A DNA stretch of 64,000 nt from Euglena gracilis (GCA_039621445.1 CP154956.1:81464474-81528473), one strand, 5' to 3'; positions 34,308 through 44,782 are shown, numbered from the stretch's first letter. Notes: a model not told the origin generated them from the sequence alone. Program-made: numbers and translations.

Positions 34308-37300
34308 ACCGCGGCTTCTGCCGGCCGCTGGCGGCGCGGTGGGTGACAGTGGCGCTGCGGTACGCCCTCGCCCGGGCCACGCCGCCCCCCAGCTGGGACG
34401 GCGCGCTGCTGCTGTCCGCCGGCTGCAAGCACTGCGGCGCCCGGGGCCGCCTTGGGGCCTCGTGGCTGGGCTGGCGGTGGGGGGTGGCCTGCAATGGTCG
34501 TGGCTGCTTCCTGATTTCGCTCAGTTCCCCCTTCCGGTCAATTTGTCCACAACTGGGGCGGATGGGGCCAGTCAATTTTTTAAGCACTGGCCGACCCCCC
34601 CGGGGGGGTGGGTGACTGGTTTTTTTCAGAGTGATTGACTGGTTTTGGGCCCGGACCCCCTCCCCCCCCCCGGGGGGGGTCGGCTAGGAGTGGGCAAAAG
34701 TGGCTTGAGTGACCCCCCCTCCCCCCCCCGGGGTCGGTAAAAAATTGTATGGATGGGGCCCATCCACCTTTCCGGCGAGGACTGCGTTAAGGTGGCCAAA
34801 TATGGCATGGTGTTTTGCAAATTATATTCCGCGTGTATCGTTTGTTTGTGTGTTGTGGTTTCCATTCAGGTTCGACCATCTATCTCCCTCAGGCCGTATT
34901 TTAGTCGGGTGCCGACCCCACCCCGGGCGGTGCCTGCCTGGGCAGGCACTCCAAGGCACTCCAAATCCGCCCCGGGGGGGGGGGGGGTAGGGCACACAGC
35001 CAAAAGTGCCGTAGCACAGACCCCGGCGCCGAAGGCGCTGGGGAGCCAAAAAATGGCCTATTTTCAAAGGAATGTGCCTGGGCACAGGCCTAAATCCGAC
35101 CCCCCGGGGGGGGGGGGGGTAGTGCCTGCCTGGGCGGGGGTAGTGCCTGCCTGGGCAGGCACCCCCCCCGGGGTTGGTAAAAAAAAAAGCCTGACTCCCT
35201 TCATACATCCATCTGTCCATCTGTGTGTTTTTCTCTGAACACAATATTTGATTTTGGCGGGGGTTCAGTGTTGCCAAGTCACCAACCCCCCCCCCCCTCT
35301 GCCACAAACCCTCCTCTGCCTTTGGAGGCGGCCACGCCAACGAAGACCATCAGCGCAGTGAGTGCCCCTGGCGTGAGCCAGTGGTCTGCTTCGGATGTGG
35401 ACAGCCCGGCCACATCGTCAGCAATCCAGGCTGCCCTCCCAGTCATTGTCACTGGCCCCACCCAGAAGCGTTTGATTGGCCCAACCCCCCCCCTGCCATC
35501 ATCAGTATGCTTTTTTTCTGGTGAAAAAAATGATTGACGGTTTTTTGACCTTCACGGTTCATGTTCCAATGCAACAGAATCTCATCCCCCCCCCCCTAAA
35601 AGGAGGCGCTTGGAAATTTTTATTTTGAGATTCGAAATCCGAGCGCTATTTCTCGACAAGTTTTTCCTCATTTTCCGCACGTCCGAAGAAACCAATGCAC
35701 CTTGGCATGTGATTTGGGGGGGTTTAAGCGACCCCCTGGTCTGGTCCCTGGTCCCCTCCATCTTGTCGGCGACAAAAAAATGCGTCCCAACCCCCAAGCG
35801 CAATGGCATCAAGCCTCCTTATTGTTTTGCCATAAGGGAATGCCCCCGCATACCTCGCCACACACAGCAGCTGCACAGCACCCCCTGTCTGTGGGGCTGG
35901 CAGGGGGCCGGCTGCCTGCCTGCAGTGTCCGAAGAGACGCTGTGCTGAACCGCCGGACCAGAACCCGACCCCCGCACCCACTCCCACGCCACCACTGGTC
36001 CCGGCCCCCTGACGCCTTGCCGGCGCCTGGCCGGACCTCCCTCGGCTGCGTGCCTCCTGGAGCCCAATCCCGTGCTCACGGCACAGTTGGAACAGTGTCA
36101 CATTTATGCCCCTTGGGCCAATTTGGGATCACGTCCCATCACTGGAGTGTTTTTTTTGCCCATGTCCCATGTTTTCCATCCAACTGTTTTCCATCCCCTG
36201 CTATTGTGTATTGGTCTCCAGACAAAATCTGCGGTACCAGTCTTCAACATCTTGGGGAGGTGAGAGTTGGTCTTGATCATTTGCCTCTTGAGTTGTCGGG
36301 GTCAGAGATTTTTGGCGACCCGGGGGGGGGGGGGCTGGGCTGAGCCCCCCCTTGCCTGGGGGAGGCTGGAGGGAACCCCGCCAGAGGTAAGGTTTTCCTC
36401 TATTTTTGGTGTGCTCATTTTTTGGACCTCAAAATTACCCCCCCAAATTAGATCCCCTGAGCCCCCCCCCCCCCCGAGGGGCGGGGGTCCCCAAGGGGTG
36501 GGTGGGTGGGTGGGTCTGGACCTCCCGGGTCTTTTAAAAACCTCTGCTTGGGGTGGGACACCATGGCAACAAAACAGACAAAATAGAATGATTCCTGGCC
36601 GCTCGCCAAAACATACATTTGTGCTTTCCAACTTCGCAGCAATGACAATTCCCCAGCATCACCTGCTGTCAGCCTCTCCAAGGGAATATTGTAAGGTGGA
36701 AAAACGACAACTGGATCTTTCAAGAATTCACCTTGCTTTGAACAATTTGGGGACGCAGCCAAAATGTAATGGTAGCGCATTTCACTTTGCAAAAGGTCGT
36801 CTCTCCAGCTGCTTGGAACTTATCATCTAAAATGACTGCCTGGGTTTGAGTGGGCGTGGGCGTTTTTGGGATTGGTGTCCGTAAGCCCTTGCTTGCTGCA
36901 GACCCCCCCCAAGTGCCCTGCTGGGACAGGTCAATTTTAGTTTCCGACAGCCAAATAGTTTTTTTTATACCCGTCTTCTTGTGGGGCACCACCAGACATG
37001 ATAGACAACCTCAAAGGGGTTCATTTGTGGGGGAGGGTTCAGGGCAGGGGTTTTCTTAAGCTGGAGGGGACCCTGCCCTGGGGGGCACTTTTTTTTCCAG
37101 CCAGCACCTCCCATCCGGGCTGCGGACCCCCCCCCCTCGGGGGGTTCGCTGAAATGAAGTTCGGGCTGGACCAAATATTTTTTTTAAAAAATAGGGGTCA
37201 AAATGGCCAAAAATGGCATTCTGGGTGTTTTTTTGGGGGGCCTTCACCTCAAGTTTGGCTGAAAAATGCCAACCCAGCTGGACTTCGGCTTTTGGGGGCA

Positions 37301-40300
37301 TTTTTTTTTTTGGGTCCCCGCCAGGTCCAGCTCCCAGCCGGCCGGACCACCCTGGACCCCCAGCCCCCAGGGGGTTCCAGCCAGCACCTTTGTCCAGCTG
37401 GCTCTTGGGACCGCCCCCCATGGAGTCCTTAAGAAAACCCCCATTTCCGGGCAAGCCCCCCGCAACCCCCCCCCCCTGCCCCCCTGCCCCACTGCAGCGC
37501 ATGGATGCCGCCCGGCTGCGGGACGCCCGGGTGGACCCGACCCTGCAGGTCCCCTCCTTCCTCCAGGACGTGGCCGACCTCCCAGAACAGGGCGTTCCTG
37601 AAGTCATCCCCCCACACCCCAGGGGGGGTGGCACCAGCAGCCGTTTTCACATCAGACCCCCCCCCATCGATGAGTTGTCCATAGCAGGCACCCGCCTCCG
37701 ACCCCGGCGCCTTTGGTGCCGGGGGCCCTGAAAATTTTTCGGGTCCCCCCCCATACATCTCTCTAAGGTTTTGCGAACCCCCCCCCCGGGGGGGGCGGCT
37801 GCAGCCAGCCCCGATTTGGGCCCAGCCCAGCCGCAACAGCACCCCCCCCCGGGGGGGGTGCTGCTAGCCCAGCTAGCCAGCCCCTTCTTTGGGGTCCAGC
37901 CCAAAATTTTTCGGCGCAAAGCGCCGAAATTTTTGAAAAACTGCGTTCAAAAGTGGCCAAAAAATGGGGTTTGGGGGGCGTTTGGGGCATTTTTGGGGGG
38001 TTTCAGATGCATCATTTTTTCAAAACTGTGTTCTGCAGGTCATTTTTGGGCATTTTTCCGATTTCAGTCCAGCTCGCCCCGGTTCGGGTCCAGCCGGGGC
38101 CTAGCCCCCCCCCCCCCCCCCCCCCCCGGGAGGGGGCGGGCTACCAAACCCAAATTTCTAGCCAGCCCAAATTTCTAGCTCTAGCCCAGCCCCCCCCCCC
38201 CCCGGGGTCCTTAAAGAGATGTATGTCCCCCCCGGACCCCGGGGGGGGTGTGCCTGCTAGGGGCAGGCACCCTATAGCACCCCCCCCCCGGTCGGTAAGC
38301 CTGACCCCCAGTCGAGTCCAGTTCCAGCGGGAGACCCCCATGAGCAAAGTTTTTCCAGTCATTTCCAGTTTCTGCGCTGGACCCCCAGGGCTGCACGGGA
38401 ATCCCCGCAACCCTATGGGCGGTGGGTGGGGGGTGCCGCCCTGTCCCTGAGGAGGACGCCAACCCCGAAACCAACGAAGGTCGGCCCATGGCCCAACCGG
38501 AGCCCTCCGACCCTTCGCCCGCCACGCCAGCCCTTGACCGGGGTTGCCCTAGCGGGCCGGTGTGGCACGTACGCAGGGGAGGCGGCGGAGGTCGATACGA
38601 TCCAACCCGGGTTGAGGCAGGGATTCCCTCAGTTTCGTGCCACGAAAAATAGCGAAAAATCACGAATGAGCACAAAAATGGAAATTTCCTCAAAATCACG
38701 AAAAATCACAAATGAGAATTTTTTAAGACAATGCAAATTTTCTTTTGGAAGTGAAATTTTTGCTTTATTGAAAGTGCAAAGATATCCATTTACTCCCAGT
38801 TCTTTATGTTTTTTTTTGTTTCTGGTCCCTCTTTGCAGTGATGCCATCTTCTGATTCTAGTGCAGACATTCATTCAGGGTGGTAAACCCTCTCCCCAAAT
38901 AATACCCCCCCCCCCAAATAATACCCCCCCCAAAAAATTACCCCCCCCCCCCAGGGTCCAACTTCGGCCACCAAAATAATTCCCCCCCCCCCCCCGGTTT
39001 CGGGCCGAAGGCCCAGATTTTTGACCTGAATATTTAGGTAAAAATCACAATATCTGACAACAAATTACGAAAAAAATCGATTTTTCTGGATCATCTGGCC
39101 TCCAAAAAATGCTAAATTTTATGAGAAAGTACAAAAATGACCCCAAAGGGGGGTTTTGGCGCTATTTTTGCTCCTACAGAACTTCGAAAAATTCGAAAAT
39201 TTTTGGGAAATAATACCCTCCCCCAGTAATACCCCCCCCCCGGGCTGGGACTTCGGGCGAAAAAATAATACCCTGGGGGGTTTATTTGGGGGGTTTACAC
39301 CAAGGTTGTCATTTTGTGGTTCATTGTGGACACCAAATTTTTTTTGTGGTTCACGTATGGACACCAAAAAAAATTTTGTGGTCCACATGTAGACACCAAA
39401 TTTTTCTCACCACCTGCTGACACCTGCATCATTATCTTTCTCCCCAACAGCAGTGAAGTAACGATCTTTGACCATATTTGCCCCTCAGCATCCTCGGGAA
39501 GAGTCGGAGAAGGCAGAGAGTGCTCATCTGGAGGCTCCCCTTCTCCAAAGAAAAACAAATCCCCTGTACCATATCCAAAAGAAAATCAGCATAAGTTTCG
39601 ACCCGCATGGCAAAATGGCCGAGATTTATTGAATTATGATCCAAAGGTTGGAATGTGGTGTTCGATTTGTCATCAATTTTGGTGGCATCCAAAGGTGCTG
39701 GGAAGAAAAGGAATGCACTTGCGATGCCAGCTACTCAATAAAGGACTCGCACCGTCACAACACATGAGAATGGAGCATATCATATTTGCACAAACCATGT
39801 TGGCACGATAACCACCGGGGCATGTTTCGAGCCATAGCGCAAACTGTGGGACACCCCATTGGTCTTCTGAAGCTCAAGCAGCGCACGAAGTTTTTTTGTG
39901 TGCAACACTGTGCTGAACCATCCACAAAACTTTTGAACAAAATCCTTCCCTGGGAATTTTTTTTGTGGTTCACCTGTGGACACCAAGAAAAATTGATCAC
40001 AATTGCAAGCCAGTTCAATTTTCCAGGTTGAACAACCCGATTTTTTTTCTAAGTCAAAGTTTTCTAAGTCTTTTACAGCAGAAATTTCAGAACCGGGCGA
40101 TTTTTTTGTGCCACAAAAAATCACAAAATATCACGAAAAATCACGAAAAATCACGAATGGTGACATGGGGTCTTCAGCATGAAACTGAGGGAATCCCTGG
40201 TTGAGGTCTGTGGCATCTTTGAGCATCGCGACGGGGCGTGTCACGTCTTTGGAGGCCCCACTGGTGCCCCAAATAGGGCGTCATTTTAGCCGAAGTGGAC

Positions 40301-41294
40301 CCCATCCTGGGGGGGGGGTCCAGCCAGCCAGCAGCCTTCATCCAGCCAGCAGCCTTTCCCCCCTCTCCCCCCCCATCGACGAGTTTTAATTGCTTCCCAG
40401 CCGCCCTTTGGGCGGGGGGTTTTTTGATTTCGGAGGTGCAAAAATGGGCCAAAAATGGCCAGATTTGGGCTGGCCAGGGAAAATTTGGGGGTCAAAAAAT
40501 CGATTTTTTCACACAAAGCAAACAAACACCACTGGCAGTTTTTTTGGGGGCATTTTTGGAGTCTCGATTTTTGGTACCCAGTTCGGCACTGTATCGGCCC
40601 AGTTCCAGCCGGCAGCCTTATTCAGCCAGCCCAATTTTTCAGCCCCTGAGCTAGACCCCCTGCAAAGCAAGCCCTCCCCGCGGTGGGGTCCGACAGCGGC
40701 AGCCCCGCCTCCCCTCTCCCGCCGGCCCCGGGGCCGGTCACGGTGGACACCGTGTGGGCCCAGATGGGCCTGCGCCGCCCGAACCGCATGCCGCCGAGGC
40801 CGGTCGCCTCCCCATGGCCCGCCTCGCAGGCCCTCCGAGGACTGGCCCAAAGTGGGGCCCCCCTTACCCCCCTAAGCCCCCCCCCCCCCCAACCCCGCCA
40901 GCCACTCCCCACTTCGGGCCATATGTGGGCCCTCCCGCCAATTTCGATGGTGAATTGTGCTCCTTGCCCACCTCCCTGCCTCCTGAGGGTTTTAAATCCA
41001 CATTTCCCCCACCCACCATGACCAACCATGACCAACAAACACATTTTGTAGAAATCTGACGAAATTCTGAAAACCAAGCAGGAGCATGGAGCCCAGTTTT
41101 AAGTCCAGGACTCGCGTGGCGGCGGCCTCATGCCAGGAGTGGAGAAGGAGGAGGAGGCGTTGCTGAACGAGGAGCCCGAATTTCCCATCCCGGAGGTTGC
41201 CGAGGTGGTCCAGACCGCCGAGGAACGGCAGTTCTTGGACTCCGTCACTCGATTGGACAACGCAGGGCTCCTGAAACTCTTCCACGGGCTGTGA
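34308..41294 (+). CDS. Multi-exon zinc-knuckle gene, unknown function
   Basis: I group several GC3-rich islands as one + strand gene: 34308-34483 (CRPLAARWVTVALRYALARA), an exon split around 34569-34751, 35300-35480 (zinc knuckle), 37434-37590 (MDAARLRDARVDPTLQVPSF), 38448-40253 split by a 1.6-kb element, 40668-40800 or slightly longer, and 41109-41294 (last exon). The only recognised motif is CFGCGQPGHIVSNPGC. Frames are supported by codon bias, but most joins were not phase-checked, so two genes could be merged here. Single-strand nucleic-acid binding is the usual role of such knuckles; nothing else is assigned. Confidence 0.5.
34569..34751 (+). mobile_element. hAT-like MITE, CAATT family, perfect duplication
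   Basis: The ends are CAGTCAATTTTTTAAG and GTAAAAAATTGTATG. The perfect 8-bp duplication GATGGGGC lies at 34561-34568 and 34752-34759. It is 183 bp, a shorter member of the 6016 and 15140 family. Removing it joins RMGP to IHLSGEDCVKVAKYGMVFC in frame. No GT or AG lies near its ends, so it may not be spliceable. Confidence 0.92.
34890..35193 (+). mobile_element. hAT-like MITE, uninterrupted relative of 14758-15710
   Basis: The ends are CAGGCCGTATTTTAG and GGTTGGTA, an A-run, then GCCTG. The interior parallels the 14758 element (gggcacacagccaaaagtgc, cggcgccgaaggcgc, ggcctattttcaa). It contains gcctgcctgggcaggcactc followed by caaggcactcc with no insertions. The flanking 8-mers ATCTCCCT and ACTCCCTT share CTCCCT but are offset, so the duplication is only approximate. 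Confidence 0.75.
35300..35480 (+). CDS. Zinc-knuckle exon
   Basis: The frame includes ECPWREPVVCFGCGQPGHIV, then SNPGCPPSHCHWPHPEAFDW. The knuckle spans 35387-35434 with spacing C-x2-C-x4-H-x6-C. The classical retroviral and CNBP spacing has x4 before the last Cys. Further Cys and His follow (SHCHWPH). Exon edges are approximate. The likely acceptor is at GGAG|GCGGCC. Confidence 0.6.
36303..36546 (+). mobile_element. hAT-like MITE, CAGAG ends
   Basis: The ends are CAGAGATTTTTGGCGACC and TCTTTTAAAAACCTCTG. The 8-mers GTCGGGGT and CTTGGGGT match at 6 of 8. It shares ggacctcaaaattacccccc and ggtgggtgggtgggt text with 21851-22079 and 54840-55104. Confidence 0.65.
37045..37443 (+). mobile_element. 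hAT-like MITE, GGGGTTTTCTTAAG ends
   Basis: The left CAGGGGTTTTCTTAAG and right CTTAAGAAAACCCCCA are mirrored. The 8-mers GTTCAGGG and TTTCCGGG match at 6 of 8. Immediately after the right TTAAG the GC3-biased frame KPPFPGKPPATPPPCPP begins and runs into MDAARLRDARVDPT, so the element's AG may serve as the exon's acceptor. Confidence 0.75.
37752..38225 (+). mobile_element. hAT-like MITE, CATACATC family, copy 2
   Basis: The ends CATACATCTCTCTAAGG and CCTTAAAGAGATGTATG are the same as copy 1 at 4695-5159. The perfect 8-bp duplication TCCCCCCC flanks it (37744-37751 and 38226-38233). It is inserted in a C/G-run element whose right part (gtgcctgctaggggcaggca) continues to about 38310. Confidence 0.9.
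38448..40253 (+). CDS. Exon split by a 1.6-kb element
   Basis: Before the element the frame reads EEDANPETNEGRPMAQPEPS and later WHVRRGGGGGRYDPTRVE. After the element it reads VCGIFEHRDGACHVFGGPTG to a possible GTGCCC donor. Deleting the element with one GTTGAGG copy joins TRVE directly to VCGIF in frame, with G/C third positions on both sides. The protein is unknown. It belongs to the zinc-knuckle gene in my model. Confidence 0.55.
38883..39297. mobile_element. AATAATACC C-run element nested in the 1.6-kb element
   Basis: The left end is TAAACCCTCTCCCCAAATAATACC. The right end is GGTTTATTTGGGGGGTTTA. The interior has gtccaacttcggccacc and a ttcgggccgaaggcccag hairpin. It is similar to 33517-33856. 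Confidence 0.65.
39296..39420 (+). repeat. GTGGTTCA...GTGGACACCAA minisatellite, copy 2
   Basis: The same roughly 28-bp units as at 14267-14395, with one more unit at 39960-39992. The first 40 bp (caaggttgtcattttgtggt) are nearly identical between the two arrays. Confidence 0.75.
39452..39811 (+). CDS. Zinc-finger ORF resembling hAT-associated TTF/BED domains
   Basis: After CCCCAACAG the frame reads SSEVTIFDHICPSASSGRVG, a Ser/Lys-rich linker (SPSPKKNKSPVPYPKE), then KFRPAWQNGRDLLNYD, GMWCSICHQFWW and LRCQLLNKGLAPSQHMRMEH, ending at TAA 39809-39811. The order W-x-YD-x-GMxCxxC-x-L-x-K-x-H-x4-H resembles N-terminal zinc fingers found ahead of hAT transposases and their domesticated relatives (family knowledge). 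No catalytic domain follows, so it is a fragment or a short derivative. Codon use is less GC-rich than the host exons. Confidence 0.55.
   Translation, partial: SEVTIFDHICPSASSGRVGEGRECSSGGSPSPKKNKSPVPYPKENQHKFRPAWQNGRDLLNYDPKVGMWCSICHQFWWHPKVLGRKGMHLRCQLLNKGLAPSQHMRMEHIIFAQTMLAR
40274..40666 (+). mobile_element. Probable MITE related to 19134-19595
   Basis: The left TAGGGCGTCATTTTAG resembles the 19134 end. The interior shares gccgaagtggaccccatcc, ccagccagcagcc and agccgccctttgggcgg. The right end near CTGAGCTAGACCCCC is not a clear mirror, and no duplication was found. Confidence 0.45.
40668..40800 (+). CDS. Candidate exon of the zinc-knuckle gene
   Basis: After CTGCAAAG the frame reads QALPAVGSDSGSPASPLPPA, then VTVDTVWAQMGLRRPNRM, with strong G/C third positions. 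A GTCGCC at 40801 is a possible donor, but the frame stays open to about 40860. The function is unknown. Confidence 0.5.
41109..41294 (+). CDS. Last exon of the zinc-knuckle gene
   Basis: An AAGTCCAG acceptor is followed by 62 codons in phase 0. They begin DSRGGGLMPGVEKEEEALLN, continue through EEPEFPIPEVAEVVQTAEER and end KLFHGL before TGA (41292-41294). The tail is acidic and predicted helical. The next several hundred bases lack codon bias, which fits a 3' UTR. Confidence 0.65.
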   Translation, partial: DSRGGGLMPGVEKEEEALLNEEPEFPIPEVAEVVQTAEERQFLDSVTRLDNAGLLKLFHGL

Positions 41295-42577
41295 CCCACC
41301 CGTCCCCACCCCTCGACGCCCCCGCCCTCCCTCCCTCCACCAGTGACTCTGCAATCGTTGTTTCATCCTATTTTCGCCTAATCATCCTCCCACCCACGCT
41401 GCAACTCTGTTTATTTTGCCACCAAGATGTTCATGTGTCCATGAATTTCCAGGCCATTGTCTTCCTCTGTTGGTGTGGGGCCCAATGGGGTTTTAGATTG
41501 TCGATGACATAGGCCAGAGCCAAAACGAGTGATTCACAGCCTTGTTTGGCACCGACAGATGCGAATAATAATGGTCTCCCATCGTGCAGAGAGATGGGAA
41601 AAAATGGTGCCCCCAGGGCAGTGTATGACGGTTTTACAGGCGGGAGATGCTCCTGTATCGAGAATTGTGTTCCAGACGCCGGGTTCACGCCCGAACCGGC
41701 ATCTGGGACGCCGGTTCGGTGCAGAAGTTTCCCGCCCGAACCGGTGTCCCAGAGCGTGAACCCAGAGCCCCCAGACACGGTTTCAAGAACCAGCACGACC
41801 AAGGCAAAGGCCCTCTGGGTGACAGCAAGCTGTCCTTTGGGATGGAAGAAGTGACCCAAGGGACCCAGAGCAGAAAAGGCCCATTTTCACACAACTGGTT
41901 GAAACGCGTGATTTTTGGCCCAGACTTTTCCGGCCCACGGGAATTGGGCCACCTGCCAGTTGAAGAGCTTTGCACCGCAGCTTAGAACCACCCAAAATCA
42001 GGGGTGGCCTCATGGGCTGGGGGGCTTGAAAGTAAACAGCGTAAGAGCCGGGGGTTCGCGCCCTCCCGTTGTGCCTCCCACGCTTGCCAGGGACCACCAC
42101 GGCGCGTCGCACGGGGTGCCCAGAGCGTAGATGTTGAATGGTCGAGAGCGGGGAAGATATGTGGGGTTCTGTTGTTGGTTTTCATTTTGTTACTGCCTTG
42201 CTTTGGGGGGGGGTATGAGTTTAGCGTGAGCTTGGTGGCAAATGAGGCAAAATGAAGTTTTTCATGAATGCACCCCACTGATGGTACACTGACCCAGTTA
42301 TCCCAGCTGTGTCTGTTGTTTGCTTTTGTGGCAGAGTCCCAGCGCTGATCTCTACCGCCCAGGGTTTCGGCCATCTGATCATTTATTTCCCCCCATGTGC
42401 AAGCAAAGGAGAGCCCTTCCTCACCAAATCCTCGCCACTGTGCTTTATATTATGATATTTTTATACAATATTTTCGAGCTGTTATCCCCCACCAGGCTTT
42501 CCTACACAACCCTGCTCATTCTCATTCTCTCTGAGTCCCCTCCTCCTCCACCGACCACCTGCCTTTTTTTTTGAAAG
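41295..42577. other. Spacer between the zinc-knuckle and J-domain genes
   Basis: It contains a cluster of gaaccggcatctgggacgcc-like repeats at 41680-41780 (the phrase gcccgaaccgg occurs twice with intervening palindromes) and otherwise unremarkable sequence. The promoter or 5' exon of the J-domain gene should lie here but is not identifiable by eye. Confidence 0.35.
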
Positions 42578-43418
42578 CCAACTCCTGGCACCGCCGGCTG
42601 GGGGTGTCCCCCTGTGCCTCGGCCACCGAAATCAAGGCAGCGTTCCAGGCCCTGGCGCTGCAGCACCATCCTGACAAGCAGGGCGGTGTGACCGCGCCGC
42701 CGTGCATTCCTTCCATGGCCAAACCCGTTACTGTTTTGTGTGGACCCCGTCACCTCCAGTTTGTTGTCGCCACTGAGAGCGTGTGCCCTATTTCAAGGCA
42801 GGGTGCTGGGCAGATGCTTCGACCGCTCGGGGAAAGGCCAACCCTCCACTGACGGGGCGTTGCCTCGGCCCAACTCAGAGGCCATGGCGCCCCTGAGGCA
42901 AGCCGCCCCTGTGGGCTGCTCGAGGTGTGTGCCAGGCGGTCAAGGTGCCCACATAGACCCACTCTATCTTGGGCAGTTATGGGTCCGGAGAAGCCCCTTT
43001 TTGGGCAAATTTTTGGTGCCCCCCCCAAGTTGGTCAAAGTGGTCTGGCCACAGGAAGCCCCTTCGATGGGAAACAGGGGAGGAAGGCACAGGACCCCAGG
43101 TGGCTGCCTTCCTCGCTGTGTGCGTGTGCGTATCTGTGCTTATGGCAATGACGCTCGGTGGCTCTTTTTTTTGGAAAGGGCCTGGCTCCTTCAGATGCCA
43201 AGCGCTTCGCTGCCATCCACACCGCCTACACCGTCCTGGGCAACGAAGCCAGCCGCGCCAGCTACGACCACGCCCACCAGAGTGTGCTGCCCCGTCCCGT
43301 GGCAGCTCCGCGGTGCACACTGGCACACACTCGCCAAGCAAACCCTTCGTGGAAGGAGACCCTCCCAAGCATCCCCCCCAAAGGACCCTCGGGCTTGTTT
43401 GGTTTTAGGCTCAAATGA
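42578..43418 (+). CDS. J-domain (DnaJ/Hsp40) protein, two exons visible
   Basis: J-domain proteins stimulate Hsp70 ATPase. Exon 1 (42578-42685) encodes WHRRLGVSPCASATEIKAAF, then QALALQHHPDKQG, that is helices I-II and the HPD loop. Exon 2 (43195 onward) encodes DAKRFAAIHTAYTVLGNEA and SRASYDHAHQ, that is helices III-IV. Intron 42686-43194 is GT-AG and in phase (G|AT makes Asp). Exon 2 stays open to TGA at 43416-43418, though a GTGGCA donor earlier is possible. The upstream exon with the start codon is not located. The invariant HPD is intact. Confidence 0.85.
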
Positions 43419-44700
43419 ACAACAATGACCCCAGAAATTATGCTCCTCACACGGCATTGCCATGGCGGTGTGCGCAGCATTGCTGTGTGGTGTGCACACC
43501 ATTTTTCATTGGAAGGCCAAGCAAAGAAAATCAAGGAGGTGGTGTCCCACCCCACATGGGTTTATGGCAGGCCAATTTTTCGACAGAAAATCAAGGTTTT
43601 TGAAAACCCTTTCTAAAATTTTTTTAAGTTAAGTTTTTTGTCGGGCATTTGCAGGCATAAATTGTGGGACATTCTGACCAAAAATTTTAGGCATTCTCAG
43701 TTTTAAAGTCCAAAGTGCCTTAAAGAACGGTTTCGTGCTCAGAACCCGGACAATGCCTTTCTCTGGTGGATTCTCTGTCTGTCCCGCCCACAGGACAGAA
43801 AGACCACCCAGGGGTTAAGGAGCTCTGGTGTTTGGCAGCCCTCCTTGGCCCCTGTCACAGACTGACTGCATCCATCAGCGACGAAGTTCCGTTGGCTGAA
43901 TTCTTGCAGGACACCGCAGGTTATCGCCTGGGGCCAAATTTGGAACCTGAATCTTGGTCCGCAACCCAACCATGTGGAAGGTTTCTTGTGCCTTTTCAAT
44001 TTGGCATTGATTTGAGGTTGATTCTTTGGGTGGGATCCTCACATGGTCTTTTCTTGCCCACCCACTCCCCCAACTCATGTGTGCTGTGGTGCATCAATTA
44101 AAAGACCCAAATAACACAGAACCATCATTTCACGTTGACCCCCCCACTAAGGGAACATCACCAGAAAAACTTCTGGGCCCCTGGCAGGGGGGAGGGAATA
44201 TGCATTTTTTTCAAAATCAAAATCTTCAAAATCTGCATTTTTTTGCACAATGTGCATTTTTTTGCACAATGAAATTTGTGAAAAGTTGCATTTTTTGCTT
44301 TTTTTCATATATTTCCTTGCTTTTCTGATTTTGTTTGGGCATTAACACAGGCAAACTGCTCCATTTGTCTGCTACTATCCAGTTGCTGCTGGGTTTCATA
44401 CTTCATTTTTTTTGGACCAGTTTCATATGAGCAGCAGTTGCATGATGAAATGTAAGTGGATGCGACTTGGTGAATCAACCATGTCACTTCACAAGTTTGC
44501 ATCACATTTTCCTTTAATTTTCCACTTTGGAGCAGGTGAAGTTTTCTAAGTTCTCTCTAGTGAAAAAGTTTACGTCTCTGGGGAATTTATACACAACTTG
44601 CATTTTGCATTTTTGTGCTTTTTTACCTCAATGGGGGAAGTACTATCTGGGGAAAGTTTTGTGAACCCCAACGCAAGAATGCAATTATTTTCTTTCATAC
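43419..44700. other. Sequence downstream of the J-domain gene
   Basis: Mixed AT-rich sequence with tgcatttttttgcac words at 44230-44300. Further exons of the J-domain gene may exist, but none stands out by codon bias. Confidence 0.35.
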
Positions 44701-44712
44701 ACACATAAGTAT

Positions 44713-44714
44713 AC

Positions 44715-44772
<58 letters not shown>

Positions 44773-44780
44773 GTATGCAT
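44713..44780. repeat. TA/TATG microsatellite
   Basis: Alternating TATATA with TATG units immediately left of the large palindrome. Confidence 0.9.
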
Positions 44781-44782
44781 AT

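Larger units (their letters stand above)
38619..40199 (+). mobile_element. 1.6-kb hAT-like element carrying a zinc-finger ORF
   Basis: The left end AGGGATTCCCTCAGTTTCG mirrors the right end CGAAACTGAGGGAATCCCT at nearly all positions. The flanking 8-mers GTTGAGGC and GTTGAGGT match at 7 of 8. Inner sequence near both ends repeats cgaaaaatcacgaa. It contains the 38883-39297 C-run element, the minisatellite at 39296-39420 and the ORF at 39452-39811. It is the largest member seen here and the only one with a plausible protein. Confidence 0.85.

Noticed and set aside
40274-40666. Complete MITE with target duplication
   Set aside because: The left end fits the family, but the right end is not a mirror and the flanking 8-mers do not match, so it is kept only as a probable element.
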